A DNA stretch of 58,604 nucleotides from Saccharothrix sp. S26. GTDB taxonomy: Bacteria > Actinomycetota > Actinomycetes > Mycobacteriales > Pseudonocardiaceae. The DNA lies in the NCBI RefSeq assembly GCF_021390395.1, contig NZ_JAJUWT010000038.1, forward strand, positions 1 through 58,604, in the 5' to 3' direction. Positions 1-10,352 of the stretch are shown in pieces (the stretch's first letter is position 1; each line of letters opens with the position of its first letter). A model generated the notes under the pieces. It made no database searches, was not told the DNA's origin, and was given only the letters and a program-made list of their open reading frames with translations. Position numbers and translations under genes: made by a program.

Positions 1-259
1 GGGGAGGGGTGATCGGAGGTGGGGTGATTCGGGGTGGGGTGATGGGAGGTGAGGGGTGGGAGGGCAGCGGGGGGTGCGGGGTGGAGGGCTGTTGTGACTG
101 CGGTGCCGGGGTGCGTGCGCTCGGTTCACCGGCGGTCGCGGTGCCGGGCGCGGACTGTGCTGACAGCGCGAGTTCCCGGCCCACCTGCTCCAAGCGGCGG
201 CCCAGGTGCCCGAGTTCGTCTGCGAGCCTTGTCAGGGGATCCTGCCCGGTACCGGTCAT
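1..259 (-). CDS. DUF2339-type membrane protein, N-terminal part (runs off the window)
   Basis: A frame open to the left edge starts with ATG at 259 and encodes MTGTGQDPLTRLADELGHL followed by a helical stretch (LGRRLEQVGRELALSAQ) and then a Pro/Ser/Thr/Gln-rich tract that ends in repeats of the type P-P-I-T-P-P. In DUF2339 proteins of actinomycetes a short N-terminal helix of this kind and a proline-rich linker precede many membrane segments. Only the cytoplasmic head and linker lie in the window, so the membrane part cannot be checked. The GGTG-rich DNA at 1-60 is simply the codons of this proline linker. The gene is divergent from the ribokinase, sharing the 260-344 gap. Confidence 0.6.
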   Translation of the reverse strand, partial: MTGTGQDPLTRLADELGHLGRRLEQVGRELALSAQSAPGTATAGEPSARTPAPQSQQPSTPHPPLPSHPSPPITPPRITPPPITPP

Positions 260-344
260 GTGACAAGGGTCGCCCCGGATCGGTGTATCCGGCATCCGTA
301 CCACTACTCATCCCGGTCCCGCCCGGACCTGGCAGAGTTCCACC

Positions 345-1205
345 GTGACTGTTCTGGTGCTCGGTTCGGCCAACGCGGACCTCGTCGTGGCGGTGCCTCG
401 CCGTCCCGCCGGCGGTGAGACGGTCCTCGGAGGGGACGTCGACGTCCTGCCCGGCGGCAAGGGCGCGAACACCGCCGTCGCCGCCGCCCGGCTCGGGGCC
501 GAGGTGGCGTTCGTCGGGGCGGTGGGCGGTGACGAGTACGGGGAGCTGCTGCGCGGCTCGTTGACGTCGTCGGGTGTGCGCACCGACTTCGTCCGCACGT
601 CGGCGCGGCCCACGGGCTTGGCGTACATCACCGTGACGCCGGACGGCGAGAACTCGATCGTCGTGTCACCCGGAGCCAACTCGGACCTGGGCGCGTCCGA
701 TGTGGACGCGGTGCGGTGGGACGGCGTCTCGGTGCTGGTCTGCTCGCTGGAGGTGCCGGTGCCGACGGTGGTGCACGCGGTGCGGACGGCGGCGGCGCGC
801 GGGGTGCGGCCGGTGCTGAACCTGTCGCCGGTGGTGGAGGTGCCCGCGCCGACGCTGGCGTCGCTGGACCCGTTGATCGTGAACGAGCACGAGGCGGCGT
901 CGCTGGCCCCGTCGTTCGACGGGCTGCTGGCGTTGGGCCCGAAGTCGGCGGTGGTCACGTTGGGGGCGCGCGGGGCGGCCGTGGTCACGCCGGGCGGTGT
1001 GGTGGAGGTCGGTGCGCCGGAGGTGTCCGTCGTGGACACGACGGGTGCTGGGGACGCGTTCGCCGGTGCGTTGGCGGTCGGGTTGGCGGGCGGCTCGTCG
1101 TTGGTCGACGCTGCCCGGTTCGCCGCTCGGGTGGCCGCGTTGTCGGTGACGTCGGCGGGGGCGCAGCCCTCCTACCCGACGCTGGACCGGGTGCGGGCGG
1201 AGTAG
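345..1205 (+). CDS. rbsK: Ribokinase (PfkB family)
   Basis: Predicted cytoplasmic kinase that phosphorylates ribose (or a related sugar) at the 5-hydroxyl with ATP. It has 286 residues, slightly short of the usual ~300. The N-terminal PfkB signature region reads GSANADLV, with GGKGANTAVAAARLG at about residues 38-52, where the sugar is bound. The C-terminal PfkB signature DTTGAGDAFAGALAVG carries the catalytic Asp and the anion hole (about residues 231-246). The start is GTG. No transporter or rbs regulator is adjacent, so the substrate is inferred from the family only. The next gene, ptsI, begins 108 bp later with its own operator, so an operon is unlikely. Confidence 0.87.
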   Translation: MTVLVLGSANADLVVAVPRRPAGGETVLGGDVDVLPGGKGANTAVAAARLGAEVAFVGAVGGDEYGELLRGSLTSSGVRTDFVRTSARPTGLAYITVTPDGENSIVVSPGANSDLGASDVDAVRWDGVSVLVCSLEVPVPTVVHAVRTAAARGVRPVLNLSPVVEVPAPTLASLDPLIVNEHEAASLAPSFDGLLALGPKSAVVTLGARGAAVVTPGGVVEVGAPEVSVVDTTGAGDAFAGALAVGLAGGSSLVDAARFAARVAALSVTSAGAQPSYPTLDRVRAE

Positions 1206-1301
1206 GAGCGGTGGAGGCGCCCCCTTGGCACGTGCGGTCGGGGTGGCGCGAAGTTGGCCGGTGGCGTTGGCTTGGCTTCCACGTCCCGTCGAACTGAGGG
1301 T

Positions 1302-1313
1302 ATGGTCTAGACC

Positions 1314-1315
<2 letters not shown>
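1302..1315. promoter_or_regulatory. DasR-type operator (dre) over the ptsI start
   Basis: A perfect 14-bp palindrome, ATGGTCTAGACCAT, contains the core TGGTCTAGACCA of the dre element bound by the GntR-family regulator DasR in streptomycetes. The last bases of the site are the ATG of ptsI. Binding here would block transcription or initiation directly. DasR is known to repress pts and amino-sugar genes and to be released by glucosamine-6-phosphate; that this organism has a DasR is inferred. Confidence 0.85.
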
Positions 1316-2938
<1,623 letters not shown>

Positions 2939-2945
<7 letters not shown>

Positions 2946-3811
2946 CCGACGGCGTCCAGCAAGGCGTCGCGCACCAGCTCGATCAGGGGGTGGTCCTCGC
3001 TGCCCCGGCGGACCGCCGCGACCACGCGTCGCAACGGGGCCGTGCCGCGGACCGGCACACCGCGCACGGCGTTGCGCGGCACCAGGGCCACGCCCGCGCC
3101 CGCCCGCACCAGAGCGCCGATGGCCCGGAAGTCGTCGGACGTGTGCGTGATCCGCGGCGCGAAGCCGGCGTGCTCGCAGGCCAGTTGCACGACGTCGCGC
3201 ACCGGGTTGCCCGGCAGCGTCACGACCCAGTCGTCGTCCGCCAGGTCGGCCAGGTCGACCTCCGCCCGACCGGCCAACGGGTGCTCCGGCGGCAGCACCA
3301 CGTCGAACGGCTCGGTGTAGAGCGGGAACCGGGTCAGCCGGCGGTCGTCGGTGCGCAGCCGGTACTCCTCGGTGATCGCCAGGTCGATCTCGCCGTCGAG
3401 CAGCAACGGCACGCTGGCGTGCCCCTCCACGTCGCGCACCCGCAGCGTCACGTCCGGCGCGGACACCCGCAGCGCGGCCAGCGCGGGCGCGACGACCTGC
3501 GTGATCGCGGAGGCGAAGCTGCCGACCTCGACCCGACCGGTGGTGCCCGAGGTGAACGCCGCCAGCGTCGCCTGCGCCCGCTCCAGCTCGGCGGCCACCG
3601 CGTTGGCGTGCCGGACCAGCAGCTCGCCCGCCGCGGTCAACGACACCCGCCGGCCGCGCCGCCGCAGCAGCTCGTGGCCCACCTCCGACTCCAGGGCGGC
3701 GAGTTGCTGCGACACCGCGGACGGCGTCAGGTGCAGCGCCCGGGCCGCCGCCGTGACGGTGCCGTGGTCGGCCAGCGCGCGCAGCACCCGCAGCCGGCGG
3801 GGGTCGATCAC
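2939..3811 (-). CDS. LysR family transcriptional regulator
   Basis: 290-residue LysR regulator. The N-terminal winged helix-turn-helix (residues 1-60) reads RVLRALADHGTVTAAARALH and LTPSAVSQQLAALESEVG. A linker helix follows, then a periplasmic-binding-protein-like effector domain from about residue 90 (GRVEVGSFASAITQVVAPAL). The effector is unknown. It is convergent with ptsI (7-bp overlap) and divergent from the small membrane protein gene at 3863, about 50 bp away, which is the usual position for a LysR target, but this is inference only. Confidence 0.9.
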
Positions 3812-3862
3812 CCCGACCCACCGCCCGGGTGCGCGGCAGGCACCGGTGGGGTACCGAGTGGC

Positions 3863-4072
3863 ATGCGTTCCGACGGCGTCCCCGGCCTGGTCATCGCGGG
3901 ACTCGGCCTGCTCGTCCTGGTCGTGTTCGGCTTCGTCGTGCCCAGTGCCCGGGCGGGCGGGTTCGCGGTGAACGGCACGGTGGTGGCGCTGTCGCTCCTC
4001 GTGCCCGCCGTCCTGCCGGTGCTCGTCGGGATGCGCAAGCGCCAGCTCACATCCGGTCGCGGGCGGCGATGA
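3863..4072 (+). CDS. Small two-helix membrane protein
   Basis: A 69-residue frame from ATG 3863. It has two clear hydrophobic segments (LVIAGLGLLVLVVFGFVV and VALSLLVPAVLPVLVGM) joined by a short loop and ending in a basic tail (RKRQLTSGRGRR), so the C-terminus is probably cytoplasmic. It is divergent from the LysR gene and overlaps the 3' end of kbl by 26 bp on the opposite strand. There is no recognisable family and no strong ribosome-binding site. The regular hydrophobic pattern supports a real gene, but the function is unknown. Confidence 0.5.
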   Translation: MRSDGVPGLVIAGLGLLVLVVFGFVVPSARAGGFAVNGTVVALSLLVPAVLPVLVGMRKRQLTSGRGRR

Positions 4073-5225
4073 ACGCGTCCACCGCGCGGTTGACGTCGTC
4101 GGTCGAGTGGGCCGCCGACATCTGCGTGCGGATGCGCGCCTTGCCGTGCGGCACGACCGGGTACGAGAAGCCGATCACGTAGATGCCCTGCTCCAGCAGC
4201 AGGTCGGCCATGCGGGACGCGCGCGCCGCGTCGCCGATCATCACCGGGATGATCGGGTGCTCCCCCGGCAGCAGGTCGAAGCCCGCCTCGGTCATCCGGG
4301 AGCGGAACAGCGCGGTGTTCTCGCGCAGCCTGGTCAGCAGCTCGCCGGACGAGCTGAGCAGGTCCAGCGCGGCGATCGCGGCCGCGGTGATCGACGGGGC
4401 CAGGGAGTTGGAGAACAGGTACGGCCGCGACCGCTGCCGCAGCATCTCCACGATCTCCGCCCGCCCGGAGGTGTAGCCGCCGGACGCGCCGCCCAGCGCC
4501 TTGCCCAGCGTGCCGGTGACGATGTCCACCCGGTCCCGCACGCCGAACAGCTCGGGCGTGCCGCGACCGTTCGGCCCGGTGAAGCCCACCGCGTGCGAGT
4601 CGTCCACCATGACCAGCGCGTCGTACCGCTCGGCCAGGTCGCAGATGTCGTCCAGCGGCGCGAGGTAGCCGTCCATGGAGAACACGCCGTCGGTGGCGAT
4701 GAGCCGGTAGCGGGCGTCGGCGGTGTCCTTGAGCTGCCGTTCCAGGTCGTCCATGTCCCGGTTGCGGTAGCGGTGGCGGCGAGCCTTCGACAGCCGCACC
4801 CCGTCGATGATCGACGCGTGGTTCAGCTCGTCGGAGATGATCGCGTCCTGCGCGCCCAGCAGCGTCTCGAACAGGCCGCCGTTGGCGTCGAAGCACGAGC
4901 TGTACAGGATCGTGTCGTCGGTGCCCAGGAACTCCGAGAGCCGCCGTTCCAGCTCCTTGTGCGGTTCCTGCGTACCGCAGATGAACCGCACCGACGCCAT
5001 GCCGAAGCCCCACCGGTCCAACGCCTCGTGCGCGGCCTGGACCAGCTTCGGGTGGTCGGCCAGGCCCAGGTAGTTGTTGGCGCAGAAGTTCAGCACCTCG
5101 GCGCCGGACCCGACCCGGACCGCGGCGCTCTGCGGCGTGCCGATCACCCGTTCCGCCTTGTAGAGCCCGGCCTCGCGGATCTCGTCCAGCCCGGCCCGCA
5201 GGTCCTCGCGCATCGCGCCGTACAT
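4047..5225 (-). CDS. kbl: 2-amino-3-ketobutyrate CoA ligase (glycine C-acetyltransferase)
   Basis: PLP enzyme that cleaves 2-amino-3-ketobutyrate with CoA to glycine and acetyl-CoA, the second step of threonine degradation. It has 392 residues, as expected for the alpha-oxoamine synthase family. Visible signatures are LNFCANNYLGLADHP, the DDSHAVGFTGPNGRG cofactor region, and GTLGKALGGASGGY containing the PLP-binding lysine. The ATG at 5225 shares its A with the TGA of tdh (TGATG), so translation is coupled. The frame is open far upstream, but the longer version lies inside tdh and is not real. Confidence 0.95.
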   Translation of the reverse strand: MYGAMREDLRAGLDEIREAGLYKAERVIGTPQSAAVRVGSGAEVLNFCANNYLGLADHPKLVQAAHEALDRWGFGMASVRFICGTQEPHKELERRLSEFLGTDDTILYSSCFDANGGLFETLLGAQDAIISDELNHASIIDGVRLSKARRHRYRNRDMDDLERQLKDTADARYRLIATDGVFSMDGYLAPLDDICDLAERYDALVMVDDSHAVGFTGPNGRGTPELFGVRDRVDIVTGTLGKALGGASGGYTSGRAEIVEMLRQRSRPYLFSNSLAPSITAAAIAALDLLSSSGELLTRLRENTALFRSRMTEAGFDLLPGEHPIIPVMIGDAARASRMADLLLEQGIYVIGFSYPVVPHGKARIRTQMSAAHSTDDVNRAVDAFIAARDRM

Positions 5226-6259
5226 CAGTGAGCTCCCGTCCAGTCGAGGATGACCTTGCCGCACTTGCCCTCGCGCGCCGTCGCGAACGCCTCGTCGAAC
5301 GCCGTGTAGTCGAACCGGTGCGTGATCACCGGCGTCAGGTCGAGGCCGCGTTGCAGCAGCACGGACATCGAGTACCAGGTCTCGAACATCTCCCGCCCGT
5401 AGATGCCCTTGATGTGGAGCATCTTCAGCACCACGCTGCTCCAGTCGACCGCGAACTGCTCGGCGGGCAGCCCGAGCATGGCGATCCGGCCGCCGTGGGC
5501 CATGTTGCCGATCATCTCCTGCAACGCGACCGGCTTGCCGGACATCTCCATGCCGACGTCGAAGCCCTCGGTCATGCCCAGCTCGGCCTGCGCCTCGGCG
5601 ATCGTGCGCTCGGTGACGTCGAGCGCGAGGTCCACGCCCACCCGGCGGGCCAGCTCCAGCCGGTGCTCGCTGACGTCGGTGATCACGACGTTGCGCGCGC
5701 CCGCGTGCTTGGCCACGGCCGCCGCCATGATCCCGATCGGGCCCGCGCCCGTGATCAGCACGTCCTCGCCGATGACCGGGAACGACAGCGCGGTGTGCAC
5801 GGCGTTGCCGAAGGGGTCGAAGATCGCCGCCACGTCCAGGTCGACGGGCGCGCGGTGCACCCAGGCGTTCTCCTCGGGCAGCACCACGTACTGCGCGAAC
5901 GCGCCGTCGCTGTGCACGCCCAGGCCGCGCGTGTGGGCGCACAGGTGCCGCCGGCCCGCCTTGCAGTTGCGGCACGAGCCGCACACCAGGTGGCCCTCGC
6001 CGCTGACCAGGTCGCCGACCTTCACGCCGGTCACCGCGGGCCCGGTCTCGACCACCTCGCCGACGAACTCGTGCCCGAGCACGAGCGGGGCGTGGATGTT
6101 GTGCGCGGCCCACTCGTCCCACGAGTCGATGTGCAGGTCCGTGCCGCAGATGCCGGTCCGCAGCACGCGGACCACGACGTCACCGGGGCCGGGGGTGGGG
6201 TCCGGGACGTCGGTCAACGACAGCCCCGGCCCGGCGGTCGCCTTGACCAGTGCCTTCAT
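5225..6259 (-). CDS. tdh: L-threonine 3-dehydrogenase
   Basis: Zinc-dependent medium-chain dehydrogenase that oxidises L-threonine to 2-amino-3-ketobutyrate with NAD+, supplying Kbl. It has 344 residues. Features are the catalytic-zinc residues GICGTDLHI and LGHEFVGEVV, four structural-zinc cysteines (CGSCRNCKAGRRHLC), and a Rossmann motif VLITGAGPIGIMAAAVAKHAG. It is the first gene of a two-gene tdh-kbl operon with a one-base overlap, which makes the assignment much firmer than for a lone alcohol dehydrogenase. Confidence 0.95.
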   Translation of the reverse strand: MKALVKATAGPGLSLTDVPDPTPGPGDVVVRVLRTGICGTDLHIDSWDEWAAHNIHAPLVLGHEFVGEVVETGPAVTGVKVGDLVSGEGHLVCGSCRNCKAGRRHLCAHTRGLGVHSDGAFAQYVVLPEENAWVHRAPVDLDVAAIFDPFGNAVHTALSFPVIGEDVLITGAGPIGIMAAAVAKHAGARNVVITDVSEHRLELARRVGVDLALDVTERTIAEAQAELGMTEGFDVGMEMSGKPVALQEMIGNMAHGGRIAMLGLPAEQFAVDWSSVVLKMLHIKGIYGREMFETWYSMSVLLQRGLDLTPVITHRFDYTAFDEAFATAREGKCGKVILDWTGAH

Positions 6260-6295
6260 GCGGGCGAGTGTGCCCCCGCCCCTTTGTGCAGTCCA

Positions 6296-7759
6296 TCAGG
6301 ACTTTCTGAATTCACTCGTAAGTTCAGCTTCATAGGCGATGTTGCGCGCCATGCCGCCGAACACGATCCCGTGGAACGGCCACACCAGCCACCAGTACAC
6401 GTGCCCGGCCAACCCGCGCGGCACGAACACCGCCCGTTGCCGGTAGGTCGACCCGCCGCCCTCGGCCGCCGCCACCCGCAGCTCCAACCAGGCCAAACCG
6501 GGCACCCGCATCTCCGCGCGCAGCCGCAGCAGCCGGCCCCGGTCGAGCTCCTCGACCCGCCAGAAGTCCAGCGCTTCGCCCACGTGCAACCGCCTCGGGT
6601 CACGCCGCCCGCGCCGCAGGCCCACCCCGCCGACCAGCCGGTCCAGCCACCCGCGCACCGCCCAGGCGAGCGGGAACGAGTACCAGCCGTGCTCGCCGCC
6701 GATGCCCTCCACGACCTGCCACAGCCGGTCCGGTGACGCGGCGGTCCGCCGTTCCCGCACGTCGACGTACGAGGAGCCGCCGGACCAGTCGGGGTCGGTG
6801 GGCAACGGGTCGGCGGGCGCGCCCGGCACCGACGCGCCCGACCAGCGGGTCTCCACGTCCGCGTCACGCACCCTCGCCAGCGCCAGGGCCACCGCGCGGT
6901 CGTAACCGAGGTTCTCCCCCGGCAGGAGGGTCTCGATGTCGTGCTCCCGGCACACCACCTCGTGCACCAGCGACTCGATCAACGGCGACGCGATCGAGCG
7001 CGGCACCGGCGTGACCAGGTTGACCCAGTGCGCGGACAGGCGCGGCGTGAGCACGGGCACCGGCAGGACGCGCCGGCGCCGCAGCCCGGCCACCCGCGCG
7101 TAGCGCAGCATCATCTCCAGGTAGGTGAGCACGTCCGGGCCGCCGATGTCGAACGACCGGTTCACCTCCGCCGGCAGCCCCACGACGTCGACCAGGTACC
7201 GCAGCACGTCCCGCACCGCGATCGGCTGGACCCGGTTGCGCACCCAGCGCGGCGTCACCATGACCGGCAGCCGCTCGGTGAGGTAGCGCAGCATCTCGAA
7301 GCTCGCCGACCCGGACCCGATGACCACCGCCGCCTGGAGCACCACCGCGGGCACCGGGCCGCGCAGGAACACGTCCCCGACCTCCGCGCGCGAGGCCAGG
7401 TGCGGTGACAGCGCCACCCCCGGCGGGTGCAGCCCGCCCAGGTAGACGATCCGCCGCACGCCCGCGCCCGCCGCCGCCCGGGCGGTGTTCTCCGCCGCGC
7501 GCCGGTCCGCGTCGGCGAAGCCGGGGTCGCTCAACGAGTGGACGAGGTAGTGCACCACGTCGACCTCGCGCATCGCCGCGACCAGCGAAGCCGGGTCGAG
7601 CACGTCGCCGCGCACGACCTCCACCCGCCCGGCCCACGGCACGTCCCGCAGCTTGCGCGGGTCGCGCACGAGGCACCGGACCCGGTGGCCCGCGGCGAGC
7701 AGCCGGGGCACGAGCCGTCCGCCGAGGTAGCCGGTCGCGCCGGTGACGAGGCAGTGCAC
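6296..7759 (-). CDS. NAD(P)-binding SDR fused to DUF2867
   Basis: 487-residue protein of the YbjT type. Residues 1-300 form an atypical SDR/NmrA-like Rossmann domain beginning CLVTGATGYLGGRLVPRLL, with an NAD(P)-binding GxxGxxG pattern. From about residue 330 there is a DUF2867 domain (SYVDVRERRTAASPDRLWQ, WYSFPLAWAVRGWLDRLVGG) with a hydrophobic C-terminal stretch VYWWLVWPFHGIVFGG that could touch the membrane. The substrate is unknown. It lies 36 bp downstream of the tdh start on the same strand but transcriptionally upstream, so it could lead the tdh-kbl transcript; no functional link is known. Confidence 0.85.
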   Translation of the reverse strand: MHCLVTGATGYLGGRLVPRLLAAGHRVRCLVRDPRKLRDVPWAGRVEVVRGDVLDPASLVAAMREVDVVHYLVHSLSDPGFADADRRAAENTARAAAGAGVRRIVYLGGLHPPGVALSPHLASRAEVGDVFLRGPVPAVVLQAAVVIGSGSASFEMLRYLTERLPVMVTPRWVRNRVQPIAVRDVLRYLVDVVGLPAEVNRSFDIGGPDVLTYLEMMLRYARVAGLRRRRVLPVPVLTPRLSAHWVNLVTPVPRSIASPLIESLVHEVVCREHDIETLLPGENLGYDRAVALALARVRDADVETRWSGASVPGAPADPLPTDPDWSGGSSYVDVRERRTAASPDRLWQVVEGIGGEHGWYSFPLAWAVRGWLDRLVGGVGLRRGRRDPRRLHVGEALDFWRVEELDRGRLLRLRAEMRVPGLAWLELRVAAAEGGGSTYRQRAVFVPRGLAGHVYWWLVWPFHGIVFGGMARNIAYEAELTSEFRKS

Positions 7760-7801
7760 GCCTCGATCCTCACCGGGCGCGGGCCGGTGCGCACGACGGC
7801 G

Positions 7802-8371
7802 TCACGCGTGCCGGAACCAGCGGGTCTTCTTCTTGATCTCCACGTTGCCCGCGCGCACGTGCCCGTGCACCACGAAGTGCGGCCGGCCGTTCACGCCCGA
7901 GCCCACCTTGTCCTTGAGGTTGCTCGCGGCCAGCTCGACGCCGTCGGCGTTGACCGTCGCCCCCTCCGGCAGCACCAGCTTCACCGACCCGGCGGTCACG
8001 TCCAGCTCGATGTCCACCACCGCGTGCGGGATGGACGCCTCGCGGAAGTCCAGGTCCGTCGACCCCATCCGGCTGCGCACGACGAGCTGCCGCGGCACCG
8101 ACCAGTTGCCCTTGCGGTTGACCGTGGACATGGTGGCCTTGAGCTCCTGCCGGTCCGCGGGCAGGGCGAGCACCTGCTCGTTGTGCACCATGCCCGGCAG
8201 GTCCAGCAGCACCGCGTTGAGCTCGCCGCGGGTGCGGGCGGCCAGCGCGGTGTCGGTGCGCTCGGTGAACTCGTCCAGCGTGATCAGCCCGCGGCCGATC
8301 GCCTTCTGCAACAGGCCGACGACGTGCTCGCGTTCGGCGTCGGACACCCGGAAGTCCCTCGGGTCGGTCAT
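7802..8371 (-). CDS. DUF1707/LiaF-C-like protein
   Basis: 189-residue protein. The N-terminal DUF1707 (SHOCT-like) module, residues 1-55, reads FRVSDAEREHVVGLLQKAIG and LITLDEFTERTDTALAARTR. The C-terminal half resembles the cell-wall-active-antibiotic response (LiaF C-terminal) beta-domain, with SRMGSTDLDFREA and VDIELDVTAGSVKLVLPEGA. It has no membrane segment of its own. It starts 3 bp after the stop of the response regulator, so it is the third gene of the kinase-regulator operon and may modulate or report on that system; this last point is inference. Confidence 0.82.
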   Translation of the reverse strand: MTDPRDFRVSDAEREHVVGLLQKAIGRGLITLDEFTERTDTALAARTRGELNAVLLDLPGMVHNEQVLALPADRQELKATMSTVNRKGNWSVPRQLVVRSRMGSTDLDFREASIPHAVVDIELDVTAGSVKLVLPEGATVNADGVELAASNLKDKVGSGVNGRPHFVVHGHVRAGNVEIKKKTRWFRHA

Positions 8372-8374
8372 AAC

Positions 8375-9025
8375 TCAGCCCTCCGGTTCGACGTCGAGCC
8401 CGTGCTCGATCGCGTACCGCGCCAGCTCGACGCGGTTGTGCAGTTGCAGCTTGCGCAGGGTGGACTGCACGTGGTTCTCCACCGTGCGGTGCGAGATGAC
8501 CAGCCGGTTCGCGATCTGCCGCGCGGTCAGCCCCTTGGCCACCAGCCGCAGCACCTCGGTCTCCCGCTCGGTGAGCTGCGGCTTGTCGTCGTCCGGCGTG
8601 GCGGCCATCCGCCGGTACTCGCCCAGCACCAGGCCCGCCAGGCCCGCAGTGAACACCGCGTCGCCCGCCGCGGTCCGGTTCACCGCCTCCACCAGCTCCT
8701 CGGCCGACGCCGACTTGACCAGGTAGCCCGAGGCGCCCGCCTTCACCGCCTCCAGCACGTCGCTGTGCTCGCCGCTCGCGGACAGCACCAGCACCCTGGT
8801 GCCCTCCAGCGAGCCGGTGATCATCGTCGTCGCCTCGACCCCCGTCGTCTCGCCGAGGTTGAGGTCCATCAGCACCACGTCGGGCCGCACCGCGCGGGCG
8901 ATCCGCACCGCCGACGCGGCGTCACCGGCCGTCGCGACCACCTCGAAGCCGCGCTCGGACAGGTCGCGCGCGACGCCGTCGCGCCACAGCGGGTGGTCGT
9001 CCACCACCATCACGGACACGCTCAT
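8375..9025 (-). CDS. NarL/LuxR family response regulator (MacR-like)
   Basis: 216-residue response regulator. The receiver domain has the acidic pair in VMVVDDHP, the phospho-acceptor Asp in VVLMDLNLGE and the conserved Lys in VKSAS. The C-terminal LuxR HTH is LTERETEVLRLVAKGLTARQ plus ISHRTVENHVQSTLRKL. The start at 9025 overlaps the kinase stop as ATGA and begins with the natural MSVSVMVVDDHP; an in-frame start 21 bp further upstream would lie deep in the kinase gene. It is partnered with the kinase immediately upstream; the target genes are not visible here. Confidence 0.92.
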   Translation of the reverse strand: MSVSVMVVDDHPLWRDGVARDLSERGFEVVATAGDAASAVRIARAVRPDVVLMDLNLGETTGVEATTMITGSLEGTRVLVLSASGEHSDVLEAVKAGASGYLVKSASAEELVEAVNRTAAGDAVFTAGLAGLVLGEYRRMAATPDDDKPQLTERETEVLRLVAKGLTARQIANRLVISHRTVENHVQSTLRKLQLHNRVELARYAIEHGLDVEPEG

Positions 9026-10164
9026 CTGTAGACCCGCACCTCCCATTCGGTGCCCTCCCCCGGCCCCGTCTGCAGCTCAAGGGTGCCACGCAGGGCCTCG
9101 ACCCGGCCCCGGATCGACTGGGCGACGCCCATCCGCCCCTCCGCCTCGGCGGAGGCCAACCGGCCCTCGGGGATGCCGGGGCCGTCGTCGCGCACGCTGA
9201 TCACGACCTCGTCGCCGAGGTCCTCCAGCAGCACCCACGCCCGCGCGTCCGGGCCCGCGTGCTTGTCCACGTTGGACAGCGCCTCGCGCACCACGGCGGT
9301 CAGCTCGAACGCCGTGCCGGCCGGCAGCATCACCTGAGTGGCCGGCGTGGACACCTGGAACCGGGACGTGGCCAGCAGTTGCAGCGCCGGCCGCAGGTCC
9401 GCGTCACCGTCCACGGTGGACTCCGTCGGCGCGGCCGCCACCAGCGACCGCAACGCGACCTCCTGCTCACCGGCCAGCTCCGCCAGCTCCGCCGCCTCGC
9501 CGCCGAGCTCCGTGCCGCGCTTGCGCACGCGGGCCAGCACCTGGAGCACGCCGTCGTGGATGGACCGCGCCAGCCGCTCGCGCTCGGCCGTGGCCGCCTC
9601 GGTCCGCAACGCCTGCGCCAGCCGCACCGCCGAGCGGCGCGCCGTGGACGACGCCATGCCCACCACGAACCCGGCGCCGGCCAGCAGGACCACGTCGCGC
9701 ACCAGGTCGACGCTGAGCGCGCCCCGGTTGAGGTAGGTGCTCAACCCGACCACGAACCCCGACAGCGCGCCCGCGACCTGACCGCCGAGCGCGCCCGCCG
9801 CCACCGGCGGGCACGCCGCCCAGATCGTGGTGATCAGCGGGACGTTGAACAGGAACTGGGCGTCGGTCATGATCAGCGGCGAGAGCGACATCAGGCCGCA
9901 GGTGATCGCCACGTCGGCCACCACGACCCACGGGCGGCGGCCGTGCTCCCGGCTGTAGGCCTGCACGGTGAACACCGACCACAGGGCCATCGCCGCGACC
10001 GTCGCCCACGCCAGCCACGGGCGCTCGTACTCGTCGTGCTGGTCGATCGCGTTGCCGAGAGCGAACAGGAACGTCACGATGCGTAGCGCTACCGTTCCCC
10101 GCCAGAGGTGCGCGACGGGGTCCTCCAGGGCGGTTGTCCCCTGGTCGGGTGGCTTCGTGTGCAC
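9022..10164 (-). CDS. Sensor histidine kinase, MacS-like (DUF5931)
   Basis: 380-residue membrane kinase of the HisKA_3 type. Residues 20-180 hold about five membrane helices (DUF5931 region), e.g. PWLAWATVAAMALWSVFTV and DVVLLAGAGFVVGMASS. The phospho-acceptor box is ERLARSIHDGVLQVLARV, unusual in having IHDG where most NarL-type kinases have LHD. The HATPase domain has the N box (VREALSNVDKHAG) and G box (RDDGPGIPEG). It is the first gene of a kinase-regulator-DUF1707 operon. In Streptomyces the related MacRS pair affects antibiotic production and cell-envelope genes; whether that holds here is not known. Confidence 0.9.
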   Translation of the reverse strand: MHTKPPDQGTTALEDPVAHLWRGTVALRIVTFLFALGNAIDQHDEYERPWLAWATVAAMALWSVFTVQAYSREHGRRPWVVVADVAITCGLMSLSPLIMTDAQFLFNVPLITTIWAACPPVAAGALGGQVAGALSGFVVGLSTYLNRGALSVDLVRDVVLLAGAGFVVGMASSTARRSAVRLAQALRTEAATAERERLARSIHDGVLQVLARVRKRGTELGGEAAELAELAGEQEVALRSLVAAAPTESTVDGDADLRPALQLLATSRFQVSTPATQVMLPAGTAFELTAVVREALSNVDKHAGPDARAWVLLEDLGDEVVISVRDDGPGIPEGRLASAEAEGRMGVAQSIRGRVEALRGTLELQTGPGEGTEWEVRVYR

Positions 10165-10352
10165 GGTGTGCTCCCTTCGCCCCCAATCTTGCCGTGTCGG
10201 AGTGGCCCAGCTAACCCCCAGGTGGCCGTCTGTTCCGATACCGACACCTGTGGAAGGCTGACGGGAGTCACCGAGCGTGATCTCGTGGAGTCTGATTTCC
10301 TCCGCAGGTGAAGATCACGCCCGTGGACCGCTGTGGCGAGGGAGGGCCTGGC

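Noticed and set aside
1..60. G-rich simple repeat at the left edge as a telomere or regulatory repeat
   Set aside because: It is explained by proline/isoleucine/threonine codons of the minus-strand DUF2339 linker.
4047..6122. A single 691-residue fusion of tdh and kbl
   Set aside because: The frame is open through tdh, but the true tdh frame is different and kbl has its own ATG coupled to the tdh stop.
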